Of a DNA stretch of 64,000 nt, positions 44,121 through 54,604 are shown in pieces. The position numbers were made by a program, and so were the translations under genes. Under the pieces are notes generated by a model, which did not search any database, was not told the origin of the DNA, and saw only the letters and a program-made list of their open reading frames with translations. This DNA is from Cladocopium goreaui. Its lineage: Eukaryota > Sar > Dinophyceae > Suessiales > Symbiodiniaceae. The stretch covers positions 1-64,000 of the forward strand of contig CAMXCT020001694.1 in assembly GCA_947184155.2 (NCBI GenBank), given 5' to 3'. Within the stretch, counting starts at the first letter, position 1. Each line of letters starts with the position of its first letter.

Positions 44121-44915
44121 CTTGACACACACACACCATATCAACCATGGTGCAAGTTTTGTGTGATGAGCGGGGCCAAGGCAAACCATCACTTTCATAT
44201 CCCTGACCCTGAAGGGGATGCACAGCGTGAACACCCAACAATTCAATGCGGTTTTTTCTTCATTGAACCTGGCAAAGAAGGTGCAGTTGTAGTTTTTTTA
44301 GCTGTTGATGTTTGGTCGCGCTACGTGACAGTGGTTTCCCTCAAGCAGCGCAATATTCAGACTGTGGGACAAGCCTTGGTGAAGTTCATCAATCATGTTC
44401 GAGATGGCACGGTTGAAATAGCTTTTGACAATGAACCAGTACTTGTGGCTGGAGTGGCATTCTGCGAAGCAGCACGTGCAAAAACTGGATACACCACGAT
44501 TGCAACTCCCAAGAAAATGTATGTCAAAAGGAGGACAGGTGTTGCAGAAAGGTTTGTGCAGACAATCCGTGGACTTCAAAAGACATTGCTGTGCGACCAT
44601 GTGGTTGTACAATGGGCTGCAATGCATGCTTTATGGTCCTACAACAAACACAATGTGCATTCGACGTTGAAAGTGACACCTCTTCAGTATTTGGGAGGGT
44701 GGCCATACAAAGGCAAGGTTGTGAGTTTTGGGCAGACGGTGTATGGTTTGGACCCAAAGGTCACGAAATACAAGCCTGCTTGGAGATGCGGTGCATGGTT
44801 GGGCAAGGACATTGCTGACCACGACCTCATCAGCACAGATGGTCAATGCATCATTTGTACAAAGGCTGGCAGAAAGATTCTAGCAAATGGGATGCAGAAC
44901 TACTTGTTGGAATGA
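44121..44915 (+). pseudogene. pol: E4 integrase
   Basis: The open frame extends upstream of its first ATG to THTPYQPWCKFCVMS, the end of the zinc-binding region. Catalytic residues are visible in LAVDVWSRYVTVV (about 44305), IAFDNEPVL (about 44425) and TGVAERFVQTIRGL (about 44540). The remaining helical and beta-rich C-terminal part is intact to 44915. This is the best-preserved part of E4, but upstream and downstream frames are broken. Confidence 0.88.
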
Positions 44916-45670
44916 CAGATGGTCCCATGGATTTCTTCGGTCACAGACAGGTCAAGTCGAAACAAAAAATCATTCATCTTTCAGCAGCTCTTGCTGAAGT
45001 GAGAGATGAGGAAGCAGAAACAGTGCGAGATCAAGTGCCCTCAGACGGCTACTCAGCTTCTGAACCTTCGGACGTGGCAGACGCTAAGGGCAGGCAGGAA
45101 CCCATGGAAACTCAAACTTGGGAAGGTGCTGGACTTGAACATGGGTGTGATCAAGGTGGGGCCATTTCTCCAGGAATGATGGCGCCACTGACCCCATTGG
45201 CTGAGATGCCCAGTGACGATGATGTTGATATTCCAGCGGCTTCTCACAAACATGCTTCAAGCAGTCCTCTTGCAAGTGAAGGTTTGAAATCCGAGAAGAT
45301 GGACGATGATCCTATACCAACACCAAATGTCAAAGCTGCAAAGGCCGAGGGCAACATCAATCAAAATGCTGAAGTTGAACTTTGTCACAATGACGATTTT
45401 TTTTTTGCTGCGGGCTTGGAGGATGAATTTTATCTTCACGATGATGAGGACGCCTACATTGCTGGACAGACAGAAGGGGCTGGACCACCACAGGTCATTG
45501 CAGAGAAACTCAAGGAGTTGGACGAACAAACTGCACTGGATGGACAAACTCTACAGGATGGATGTCATTCAACCTGTGGCACTTAGCCCTGAAGAAACTG
45601 GAAATTCAAACGCAGTGGACACAACATTGGTATTTTATTGGAGGTACCCCAATGACAACTGGATAAGGCG
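44916..45670 (+). pseudogene. E4 acidic linker between integrase and reverse transcriptase
   Basis: An Asp/Glu-rich, low-complexity linker (PSDDDVDIPAAS, LEDEFYLHDDEDAYIAG) typical of Copia polyproteins. Reverse transcriptase sequence starts near 45490 (VIAEKLKELDEQTALD) and changes frame near 45540-45670. Confidence 0.75.
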
Positions 45671-46600
45671 ATGAGGCTGGTTGCAAGGGAGTTCAGAACA
45701 AGCAACACAAATGAGACAAACTTTGCACCAACATCAGCCTTCTCAGCAGCGCGTATGTTGTTGATTTTTGCAATGATGTACAATCTGGCCGTTACAGTTT
45801 TGGAATTTTCAGATGCGTTTCTCATGGTTCCACAGGTGGAGATCATGTTTGTGGAAATTCCTCAGTGGGTGCGAGAGTTGACCCAAAGGGATGAGACCCA
45901 CAGGAGGATACTCAAATGTCTTCCTGGTCAACGCAATTCGGCTCTGCGATGGCACTTGCCCTTCGCTCAGATTTGTGAGGGTGCTGGACTCAAAGCTTTC
46001 CCAGGCACACCTACGGTGATGAGGCATGGTGACCTTGACAGAAAGGTCGTCATCAATGTGCATGTGGATGATATCCTTTTGATTTGCAAACCAGAAGATG
46101 TGCCATGGTTCCAACAAACGGTTGGAGCAACTTTTGAAGATGAAAGTGGATGGGCCCCATTTGCTGGCCAGTGGCGGTCAGATGATGTGTTTCAAGAAGC
46201 GCATTACCATGAAGGGGGATGGCATACTCATTCAACCAAATGCCACCTACGTGCCGAAACTGACTTCTCTTTTGAAGGCGGCTGGACGCAGAAAGAAGGG
46301 ATTACCCTACCATGCGACGCTGGAATCATTCAGCGCAGACCTTGCAGTCGATGCTGAAAATTTAGCTGGTGAACAAGCAGCTGTGTTTAGATCAGGTTTG
46401 TGACTGACCCTTTACGTTGCGATGGATCGGCCAGACATCCAATTTGCAGTCAAGACATTGTCCTCCTATGTCGAGACCAAGCATCAAGGCGATGGCAGCA
46501 TTGAAGCATTTGGCTTCATACTTGGATGGGACACCAGACAATGGGGTGTAGCTACGCACGACAGAAGAGGGCAAGACGTTCTGTGATTTCTGGAGTGGTG
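45671..46600 (+). pseudogene. pol: E4 reverse transcriptase
   Basis: LVAREFRTSNTNETNFAPTS is the fingers region, VTVLEFSDAFLMVPQ (about 45800) holds the first catalytic Asp and INVHVDDILLICK (46052-46080) the second pair. After about 46180 the frame is broken and continues in others (QPNATYVPKLTSLL near 46235; DRPDIQFAVKTLSSYV near 46425). Confidence 0.88.
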
Positions 46601-46602
46601 GC

Positions 46603-47454
46603 ATGCTGGTCAACGATGAGGTGGCAATTCCAGACTTGCACACCGAGAGCAAGTTCACACTGGAGGCATTCAGTGATTCATCTTGGGCAGGTTGCAAGGC
46701 AACTCGCCGAAGCACCTCTTCGGGAATCATCTTCCTAAACGGATCCTTTGTGATGAGTGTCTGCAGGACACAAGTTTCAGTGGCTTTGTCTTCATGCGAG
46801 GCTGAACTGTATGCAGCAAATGGTTTGATGGTTGAAAGCATCTACCTCTACAGGCTTTGCAAGTTCTTGTGCAGTGATGGATGTGAAAGCAACAGTGAAA
46901 AGGTCCAACAACGACTTTTCCTGGACTCTTCTTCAGCTCTTGGCCTCATACGGCGAACCGGGACAGGCAGATTGAAACGCATTCAGATCAAGCAGTTCTT
47001 CTTGCAGAATCTCTTAAGAAGTGGAATCTTCACGGTGCACAAGGTCAACACCAAGATCAACCCCGGAGACTTGAACACCAAACGATTTGGAGGAGAAAGA
47101 CGCAGTTTTCTTGGAAGGTTGATTGGCCTGTTTGTACCTGGGGATGAACAGAGGAACAACGACAATGCAACACGCCAAATCAGGCGACTGAATCGCGCGA
47201 CACGCGAGCAAGTTGTGCGATTGGTTCAAATGGCAGGCATGACAATGAATATGTGCTTGCAGATGAAGGGATGTGCAAATGGAGGTGACACAAATGGCAG
47301 CACCAACAACTTTCAGATGATGTGGTGGACGCTGGTAGAATCAACAACTGGATGGCTACTGGTAGTACCTCACCTCATTTTCACAGCAATCATTTGGACT
47401 CTTTTCCTTTTGGTTCAGGTGGCATCTGCACACTGTTGGCAGCGCTGGTTCTGA
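46603..47454 (+). pseudogene. pol: E4 RNase H and C-terminal membrane segment
   Basis: RNase H has EAFSDSSWAGC (about 46665), SSCEAELYAANG (about 46790) and LFLDSSSALGL (about 46925). The frame then runs through a basic helical part into a hydrophobic segment of about 30 residues (WLLVVPHLIFTAIIWTLFLL) near 47355-47420. This C-terminal membrane segment is not part of RNase H and parallels similar ORFs in E1 and E5. Confidence 0.85.
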
Positions 47455-48212
47455 TGATGGGTGGACCATTGATTTGGAGAGATTTTCAGATCCAACGCGG
47501 TTTTTCAGTACGCAATGCTCCGTGGCTGATGGGCTTCAGGCAGAGAGGATTCATCCTACCCAGTCTTTGGATATCTTGGAGGATTTTGAGAAATGAGATC
47601 ATCTACCTTCATGCTCGTTTTCGGGTTGCAGGTCAGAGGGGTGACATGATGGTCGACATCGAGAGTGTCTTTCAGGCCACCTGACAGGTGGACAAACTTT
47701 GATTGGTGCAGCAGAAGGCGTAGCAGGGAATGGCGCACCAATGGTGGAACCCCAGGAGGATGAGCCAATGGCCGAGCCTTTTGGCCCAGATGATGACATT
47801 GCAGACCTGGCATAACAACATGCAAGGCAACTCAATGGTCACTCTTCTGGATCACTAACTTCTGACATTGTGCTCTGTTGATATCTCCTACGGCGAGTTC
47901 TGGGAGTTTCATCGGCATCTTCTCCATCATCATTGTCATCAGCTGATGTTGCTGCTGCTAGTTCTCGATCTCGTTCCTCATCAGCTTGTCCTTCTGTTGT
48001 GGTTCTGGGCTGAAGTCCACTATAGTGCTCGTGATGCCTTCGACTACGAGAGGATGGTGGCTTTCTCAGAGGCCAACCAATTGCGCCTCCGTAGAGCCTT
48101 TGAAATCCTCCGACGGCGTCGAGAAGAAGCTGAAGCAGCAGCAAACTGGGAGGAAACCAGGCATTACAGCATGGCTATGGCAGAAGTGAGATCCTTACAG
48201 GATTTGGCATAG
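47455..48212 (+). pseudogene. E4 3' coding remnants
   Basis: Open frames continue past RNase H: an aromatic and basic stretch to 47684, an acidic end near 47740-47815 (PQEDEPMAEPFGPDDD) and a charged helical frame at about 48000-48212 (LRRAFEILRRRREEAEAA). They look like the C-terminal tail of the polyprotein or a small extra ORF. The overlapping minus-strand frame is low-complexity and treated as a shadow. Confidence 0.45.
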
Positions 48213-48333
48213 ACATGGAAGCAGCTGGATGATGATGACTGTGGTGAGCAATCACTGCGCGAGACTTGAAACTCTTGGCAATACTCCCGCTGAAGCAACC
48301 GGACATTAGTGAGGGAGATCGACAGTGCTATGT

Positions 48334-48392
48334 CCCCCGGGGCTTGCGCCATTGGACTTAGGGGTTTGTTTGGGTTAGGAAGGCCCCGGGGG
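48334..48392. terminator. GC-rich 10-bp inverted repeat between convergent elements
   Basis: CCCCCGGGGC at 48334-48343 and GCCCCGGGGG at 48383-48392 can form a perfect stem with a 39-base loop. It lies where plus-strand E4 and minus-strand E5 end facing each other. A role in RNA 3' end formation is possible but unproven. Confidence 0.4.
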
Positions 48393-48782
48393 CGGCACTA
48401 AGGGTTGGTTCCCGCTGAGTACCTCCTTTCCCTCCTCCCCGACGTCGGCGTAAGTGTGAGAATGCCTTTTTTCTCTAACTGGGTTGCTGATGTTGCTGTG
48501 CCTGCCGTTGCTGGGGCTCTGGTTTGGTCTTGTTTGCAAGTTGCCATTGATGGGATTTCTTGGTTTACCCGTGCCATTTCTGTGATTGGCCCATGCAACC
48601 ATGTTTTCATTAATTTTTCCCTTCACTGCAAAAACAACCCACCCCAGAGCCAAAAGGAACATGAAAAACAAAATCCAAAATGTCTCGTTGTTTTCATCTA
48701 TCTTTGAACCATGGCATTGTCCATCTTCTGTTGCTGGCTGTCGAAGTTGTTGGTTGGCCCAAGGCCCATCACTGCAGTCCAA
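48375..48782 (-). CDS. E5 small single-pass membrane ORF
   Basis: 135 codons on the minus strand, downstream of the E5 RNase H. One hydrophobic segment (TFWILFFMFLLALGWVVFAV) follows 33 polar residues; the rest is hydrophilic and basic, rich in Asn and Pro. Position and layout match the E1 third ORF and the E4 tail. It has no homologue I can name and may be decaying with its element. Confidence 0.45.
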   Translation of the reverse strand: MDCSDGPWANQQLRQPATEDGQCHGSKIDENNETFWILFFMFLLALGWVVFAVKGKINENMVAWANHRNGTGKPRNPINGNLQTRPNQSPSNGRHSNISNPVREKRHSHTYADVGEEGKEVLSGNQPLVPPPGPS

Positions 48783-48895
48783 CGGAGAATAGTCTGTGCC
48801 AATTTGGAGTCTTTGCTTGTGGTGTAGCTCGCATGGGTTTGCTCAGCTTTTGCTTGTGCAACGCTTTCACCTGTTTCAACATAGATCGTGCCAAT

Positions 48896-49459
48896 CTAAT
48901 TCATCAGCGCCACCAAACGTTTTCTTCCCAAGCTCTTCGTTCCAATGTCCGACAAACTGCAAATAGTTGGCGCCTGAATCAGTTCTGCTTGCCGAGTCGT
49001 GATCATATCTTGGACCCAATCTTTCCACCCTTGCCTGTCGCAAAGTTGTCTGGCACTTGAGGAGTCGGTGAAGTGGACCTGGTGCATCCTCACCTACAGG
49101 ACGAGGACGAAGTCAAGACACCGCTTGATGTAGATTGCATCACACAATGTAGAAACAACGCTGTAGAGTCCAGATTCACATGAACTCAGCGCGATGACTC
49201 TTTGCGTTCTTGCTGAGCCAAGAAGATAACAACCACTCAGCATGTGCAAACCGCATGATGTAGATTTCCCGTGTTGTTCGTTGAAGGCCCAATCTGCATC
49301 GCTGTAAGATTCCAACGCCCAGAATTTTGTGAGGGAAACTTTCCACTTGCTTTGTGAAGGCTGTGGGCATTTCAGAAAAAATCCAAGCTCACCTGTTGTT
49401 TTCAAATGCCCCATCAGTTTCTTCAGGTGTTGAAGTCCAGCAAGTGTTGGCTGTTCCAA
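48896..49459 (-). pseudogene. pol: E5 RNase H
   Basis: On the minus strand: the pre-RNase H connection LAGLQHLKKLMGHLKTTGE, then ESYSDADWAFNE, GCYLLGSARTQRVIALSSCESG (Glu in an altered SCESG context) and, after a frame change near 49095, HFTDSSSARQLC and LSDIGTKSLGRKRL. The three acidic metal ligands are visible. The frame break and the loss of upstream parts make it inactive. Confidence 0.85.
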
Positions 49460-50128
49460 CCTCCACCACCAAACTTGTTGGAGTGATTGTTACTGCTAAG
49501 CCAGGGTCTTCTGCCGCTGAACTGCTTTGTGCTGCATCTGTTTCACAACCAGAAATTTTCGAGCTGCAAACTTTAAGGTCACCTCCTGAAAAGCGGCCTC
49601 GTCGCCAAAGGAAACATCTCGAGCCACATGTTCACGCTTGTCATGACCTGACATCTGCAGCATCTCTTTCTCTTCCTGCTTTTCTTCTTGCGCCTTCTGC
49701 TTGACTGCCTCGGCCTTCTCATCAACCACAGCAGATGGGGCTACACTGCGCGCTGGAAGTGCAAAAGTAACTTCTTTTGGATCAACACCACGTTTCTTTG
49801 TAGGAATCACCCTGCTCCCCAAACCAACCTTGTATTGCCATGAGTGCAAGTTCAGATTGAGATGGAATTTCATATGAGTACGCCAGTTTGTATTGATCCT
49901 TCTCATTGACCTGGTCAACAGTAAAGATGTCCCATTGTAAAGCAGAAATCAGTCCTGGTCCCCGACCTTGCCCACCAAGATCATGTGCTCCCATCTTGGA
50001 TTGCCCTTCAGGTTCGACCTGCAGAAGCCAAAAGCCGGCCCCCCATATTCACATGTAAGTCCAGCGTAGGGCTTAGCTGGTCAATCCACGGTATGGGTTG
50101 TATCGATTGATGACCCAAGCTGCATGTC
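49460..50128 (-). pseudogene. E5 linker region, reverse transcriptase missing
   Basis: On the minus strand this has MGAHDLGGQGRGPGLISALQ, the Copia integrase C-terminal region, then a Lys/Glu-rich linker ending near 49496. The next readable segment is already the tail of reverse transcriptase and RNase H. No YVDD box or fingers motif is found, so about 700 bp of reverse transcriptase have been deleted near 49460-49496. Confidence 0.65.
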
Positions 50129-50640
50129 TCATGGCCCAAGCCCACAAAGCGTAACTTGAACGAAATTGGATTTCAGGCGGTCTTGCAGGGCATGCATGAA
50201 AGTGCATCCAACTCCTGTGATCCTAGGCATTGTGTTTTCCACCAAACCATGTCCATGTGCATAAGCTGCTGGGATACAAAGCCGTGTGACCAACCCCATG
50301 TGTTGTCGAGTTTGTATGGTCAACTTGCCACTTGCATGATGCTTGGTTCACTGTCGCACCTCAACTCAACCTCATTGTAACCCAATGTAGAGCAGAAAGC
50401 AACCAACTCCCTTGTCAAGAGGCAAAACTCGGCTTTTGAATTGAGAGGTACAACTCCCAAGCATCCAGTCTTTTTGTCCACCATGGCCATTGCAGTAAGA
50501 GCGTCATCTCTGTTCATCTCGCCTGCAGCGCTGTGATCACTTGAAGCTCGAGTGGAGAAGAAGAAGTCAAAACTCACCACAGGGGGTAACATCCCCAACC
50601 GCCTCCTCCGCCGACGACTCAGGGTTGGACTCATCCACAC
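50129..50640 (-). pseudogene. pol: E5 integrase core
   Basis: Minus-strand frames give VSFDFFFSTRA (first Asp), LTAMAMVDKKTGCLGVVPL, VELRCDSEPSIMQV (second Asp) and HGHGLVENTMPRITG (Glu), in order and with normal spacing, split over two frames near 50320. This is a Copia integrase of a different subgroup from E1 and E4. Confidence 0.85.
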
Positions 50641-51493
50641 CAGCCCTCGACAGGAAAGGTCGCGCCGCCCTTGGGCAACTGGTGTTTTTTGGCGCCTTTT
50701 GTTCTTTGCGCCTTGTGCTCATTTGTTTGCGCGCCATTATCAGCGAGCGTTGCAAGCTTCGGCCAATTGTTTGAGAAAGTGCAATGGAACATTCCCAGCA
50801 GTGACACCAAGTTTTTTCTGGTTGCCATTGACAAGTCATAATTTTGTGGCTGCGACTTGCTTCCTGAAGCTGTCCTTCCTAAACGCAGTATCTTGTCATT
50901 TTTTCTTTCGTTGGTTTTTTGCGCATTTCACGCGTAAGTTGGCAACCTTTGTGCTTATCTGGGGGGTTTTGGTTTTTTGTCCCGCTTGACAATGCTGGTT
51001 TCTTCGTTTTTTGTCCTTTCTTCAAAGTTGATGTGCGCAGTTCCAACATGTTGTTGATGCAGCCACCAGGCATCACCACCAATCATCACTCACGCGTACA
51101 TATGATCGCTTTAAAAGGAAAGAGATGCTGTCACCAGGCTTCTCCACGATGTTGACGCTGATGTTGCACTTCTCCTCAGCCTTGAACAGGAAGTGGTTCA
51201 TCGTCCCTTCCTCCAAGAATCATCATATCATATCGTCCACATGAATGATTGCAGTCATCTTGGGTTTCTTGGCGAGGCATGGGCTGAGCGGGCAGAATTC
51301 CAGCGCAAACTGGTCCTGCAAATTTTTGGACACGTTTTCAAGCCAATGCGTTGGTTGACCTTTCCTGTTGTTTTTTCTTTTTTTGTTTTTTTTTCTCTTG
51401 CCCCATTTTTCTACGTGCATTGCAGTTGTTGATATTTTGCGATCTTGTGCATGGTGCTCTATGGTCATTCATTTTTCCTCTTCTCGTTTGATG
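50641..51493. other. Unassigned sequence around E5/E6
   Basis: Short unrelated frames only. It is probably the upstream part of E5, too decayed to recognise. Confidence 0.4.
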
Positions 51494-52199
51494 CTATACC
51501 GACCTCGCTTCTTTTTTATCCCTATATACTTGGTCTGTCCATGACTCCTGGCTACCCCTGCTTCTACCAATCATAGGTTTCCTGTAGTTGCGTATTTGGT
51601 TCTGGGATGCTTGTGGTTTTTTTGGCTGCTCGGGACCATTTTGTGGTAAGATGTGGACGGTAAGAGCGCGCTCTTCATCCTGGATCTCCGTAGTTCCCAA
51701 TCTCAGTCCTAGCGGTTCTTCTTGAGGCACCTGTACAAAGGCGTGCTGAAAGTCGATGCGTCCAAGTACTGGGGCATCAGAGAACGACCATTCATAGCCC
51801 CTCCGTCCACTGCAAGTCACTAAAAGTAGAGACACGGCAACATCCGAGGTAGGTGTGCAGAAGAAGCAGGCGAATAGGCATCGCTTCGCCCACCACCTTG
51901 AAAACCATAATCTCGTGCCACCAGTCTCGATCGTCCTCGGCGCATCTTGACCATATTTCCTTCTCCCAAGTCTCTGGTCTTCAGTCCCCAATCATAGACA
52001 CAGCGAGTTGTGAGAACCTTTTGTATGCACCCGCCATGGTGAGCCTTTCCATCTCAAACGCACCACCTGCTCTGTCAATCTCAGCTAGAGGTGTGGGGGG
52101 ACCAACATCCATTGGACCATCAAAGCGGAGACACTCAGGGGGTCTTCCTGAACCTTCATCTTTCGTCCCTGGCTTCACACATATCATATCCTCATCCAC
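51494..52199 (-). pseudogene. E6: Copia reverse transcriptase N-terminal fragment
   Basis: On the minus strand: the linker PMDVGPPTPLAEIDRAGG, then MERLTMAGAYKRF, and after a frame change VLGRIDFQHAFVQVPQEEP, which matches the first catalytic Asp region of Copia reverse transcriptases. It lies upstream of the E5 integrase on the same strand, the wrong order for one Copia element, so it is a separate scrap. Confidence 0.6.
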
Positions 52200-52354
52200 C
52201 GTGCAATAGGTTTCTCATCCAAACTCGAAACGCACTTGTGCTGATCTTCTCTTCAGCTTCTTCTTCGGTCTGTCGTTGCGTGGGTGTAGGCTTGAACTTC
52301 TTTGTGGGTGACGTTTCGGCGCCATCTCCAGTAGGCCTTGCAGTTGGAGTCAAG

Positions 52355-52876
52355 GGAGCCTGAGCGGGCGCGCAAATTAAATTTATGAGGCCTCGTCGAA
52401 GAGGCAGAAGCAAGAGAAGAAAAATTGGTAAGGCCAGGGAAACTTGATAGCACATCTGCCACAGCGCAAACCAGATTCAATGCCGACATTTTCCGCTGCC
52501 AAGGAGGGAGGGTGGGGTATGTCAGACTTGCGCCAAAGCAATTGTTTGAGAAGCATCCATGCTGACTAACAAGTGCTGGTGCAGGACAATAGGGATTGGA
52601 GGGTGGGTCCAGTGTCAGCTTCGTGCCGCTTTTGGCCCAAGCTGGCGTCTGGATTCGTCCCACCTTCCTCTCCGGCCTCCCTGGAGATGCCAGCTTGAAT
52701 TTTGAGACAGCGTTCCACCGGTACTTGCGATGCAGAGGAGCCCGAGAGTGGGCGCACAAACTAAATCTATGAGCCTCGTGGGCTTGGCAGAAGCAAGAGA
52801 AGAAAAAATTGGTAAAACCAAGGAAGCTTGATAGCACAGTTGCCACAGCGCACACCAGATTCAGTGCCGACTCGCA
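52355..52876. repeat. Direct repeat pair of about 135 bp
   Basis: 52355-52492 and 52737-52876 share GGAGCC, GGCAGAAGCAAGAGAAGAAA, GGTAA, ACTTGATAGCACA, GCCACAGCGCA and CAGATTCA with about 85% identity. A 200-codon minus-strand frame spans both copies; the repeated text (VLSSF.G.TNF) is probably repeat-derived, not a gene. Confidence 0.75.
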
Positions 52877-53591
52877 AAAGGATTAGGGTGGGCATTGCAG
52901 AGTTGCACCAAGTTGATCAGGGAAAAACGTTTCAATGACACAACGATGGAAAACAGAATTGTTGAGCCCCGGGTAATAAATTGATTTTTCGTATCATTGG
53001 TGTATCAGCGCATATACCGCAATCTGCAATGGCCCCTGACCTTTGGCTTTGCCTTTGGGAAAGCGGCCGTTGAAATGGTGTGATTGAACAGATGAAAATG
53101 TGAAAGTGGTGGAGTGCAAAACCTTGTGTGTTGTTCTGACCGGAAGGACGTGCATGGGTTTCTGTCATCATGTAGAGTGTGCTTGGAATGGGCCTGTGGG
53201 GAATGGTTGGTCAACATTTTTTTCTTGCCCGAGCGGGTGTGTATCGTCACAATCTGGGCAAGTGTGGGTTGATGTAGTTGTGTTTTGTTGTGTTGCATGC
53301 ATGCCTGTATTTTCGTTTTAATTTGGGCGAAAGCACGTTCTTGATGTGGTTGTGATGCTGTGGTGATCTGTTCATGCATTGTTGCAGCACGGTGAGCCCA
53401 CATGGTATCAGCCTGTTGGCCAATGCCACATGGTTTGCAAATCTAAAGTTGAGACTTTGGAAGTAGCAACGGAGACTTATGTTAAGAATGATTTTATTTG
53501 TTTTTTTTTTACGATTTCGATATGAGGAATTTTATTGTTTTTTTTTTATCGTTTTTCATTCATGATTTATTTATGATTGAATTTATGATGA
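52877..53591. other. Unassigned sequence
   Basis: No gene recognised. AT-rich from 53480. Confidence 0.5.
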
Positions 53592-54250
53592 AATTTATGA
53601 TTTCTGGACCGCTTGGGCCCGGGAGGGCCCGGCCCTCGGAATCATAAAACAATCATTAAAAGTAACCATAAATATTTTATCATATCAAATTATATAAAAA
53701 ACATAAAATTCTCATTAAATTATAAAAACATCAGCAAAAATCACAAAGAACCGTAAAACAAATCCTCAAAATTCATAAGAAATCATAACATTTTCATAAA
53801 ACATCATTAATTTTTTTGATCATTTGATGATTTTTTTTACCCTTTCAGATTCAAAGAAATCATAACATTTTCAAAAATCATGAGAAATCAAATAATTTTC
53901 ATTAAAAAACATAAATTCTTCATAAAACATTAGAAAATTTCATTCAACAAAAAAATTAAATAGGAATTCCATTTTTAAAACATAAAAATCTTAAAAAAAA
54001 ACGATTTTTTGATGTTTTTCTTGCCCATCCGAATTCATAAACAAATCATTTTTTTCATCAAAAAATCATGAAATTTTCTCAAAAACAATTATATATATAT
54101 TTTTTTCTTTAAAACATCATAAAAAAACATCAAAAAATATTAAAAACAACATTTTTTTGTTTCTTTTGAAATGTTATATACATGTTTCGTTTAATGACGA
54201 TTCCGAGACCCGGACTCTCCTTGGCCCAAGCGGTCCCGAAATCATAAATT
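53592..54250. mobile_element. AT-rich block with 55-bp terminal inverted repeats (foldback-like)
   Basis: 53592-53619 and 54223-54250 are inverted copies with 27 of 28 matches, including GGACCGCTTGGGCC. The match continues inward to 53645 and 54197 at about 75%. The 550-bp core is extremely AT-rich and full of AATCATAAA-like words. There is no ORF of note and no clear target duplication. It could be a MITE or foldback element. Confidence 0.6.
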
Positions 54251-54604
54251 CGTCTTACAAAAATCATAAAATATATATCTAAAAATTGTCCTTTTTTTCT
54301 CCGACATAGTGAAATCATTAAAAAAACGATACAAAAATCAAAAATGAAATTATATAATTCTTATTCTTGTTTTAGCTAACTTTCAAAGTCTCAAATCTAA
54401 AGCTGGGGCAGCCAAACCCGTTGAAATATGCCTATCCTTCTGTTCTAACCAATGTCCACGTCATGCAAATTTTGGCTTCTAGTCTGGAGTTTTTCTCCAC
54501 TGGCCTGTTTGGAGCAATGGCCGATATTCACATTTATTTTGGTTTCTCGACCTATTTGAACTGTTTCAGGTGCATGCGATTTTGCGTGTTGCATGCACTG
54601 TGAG

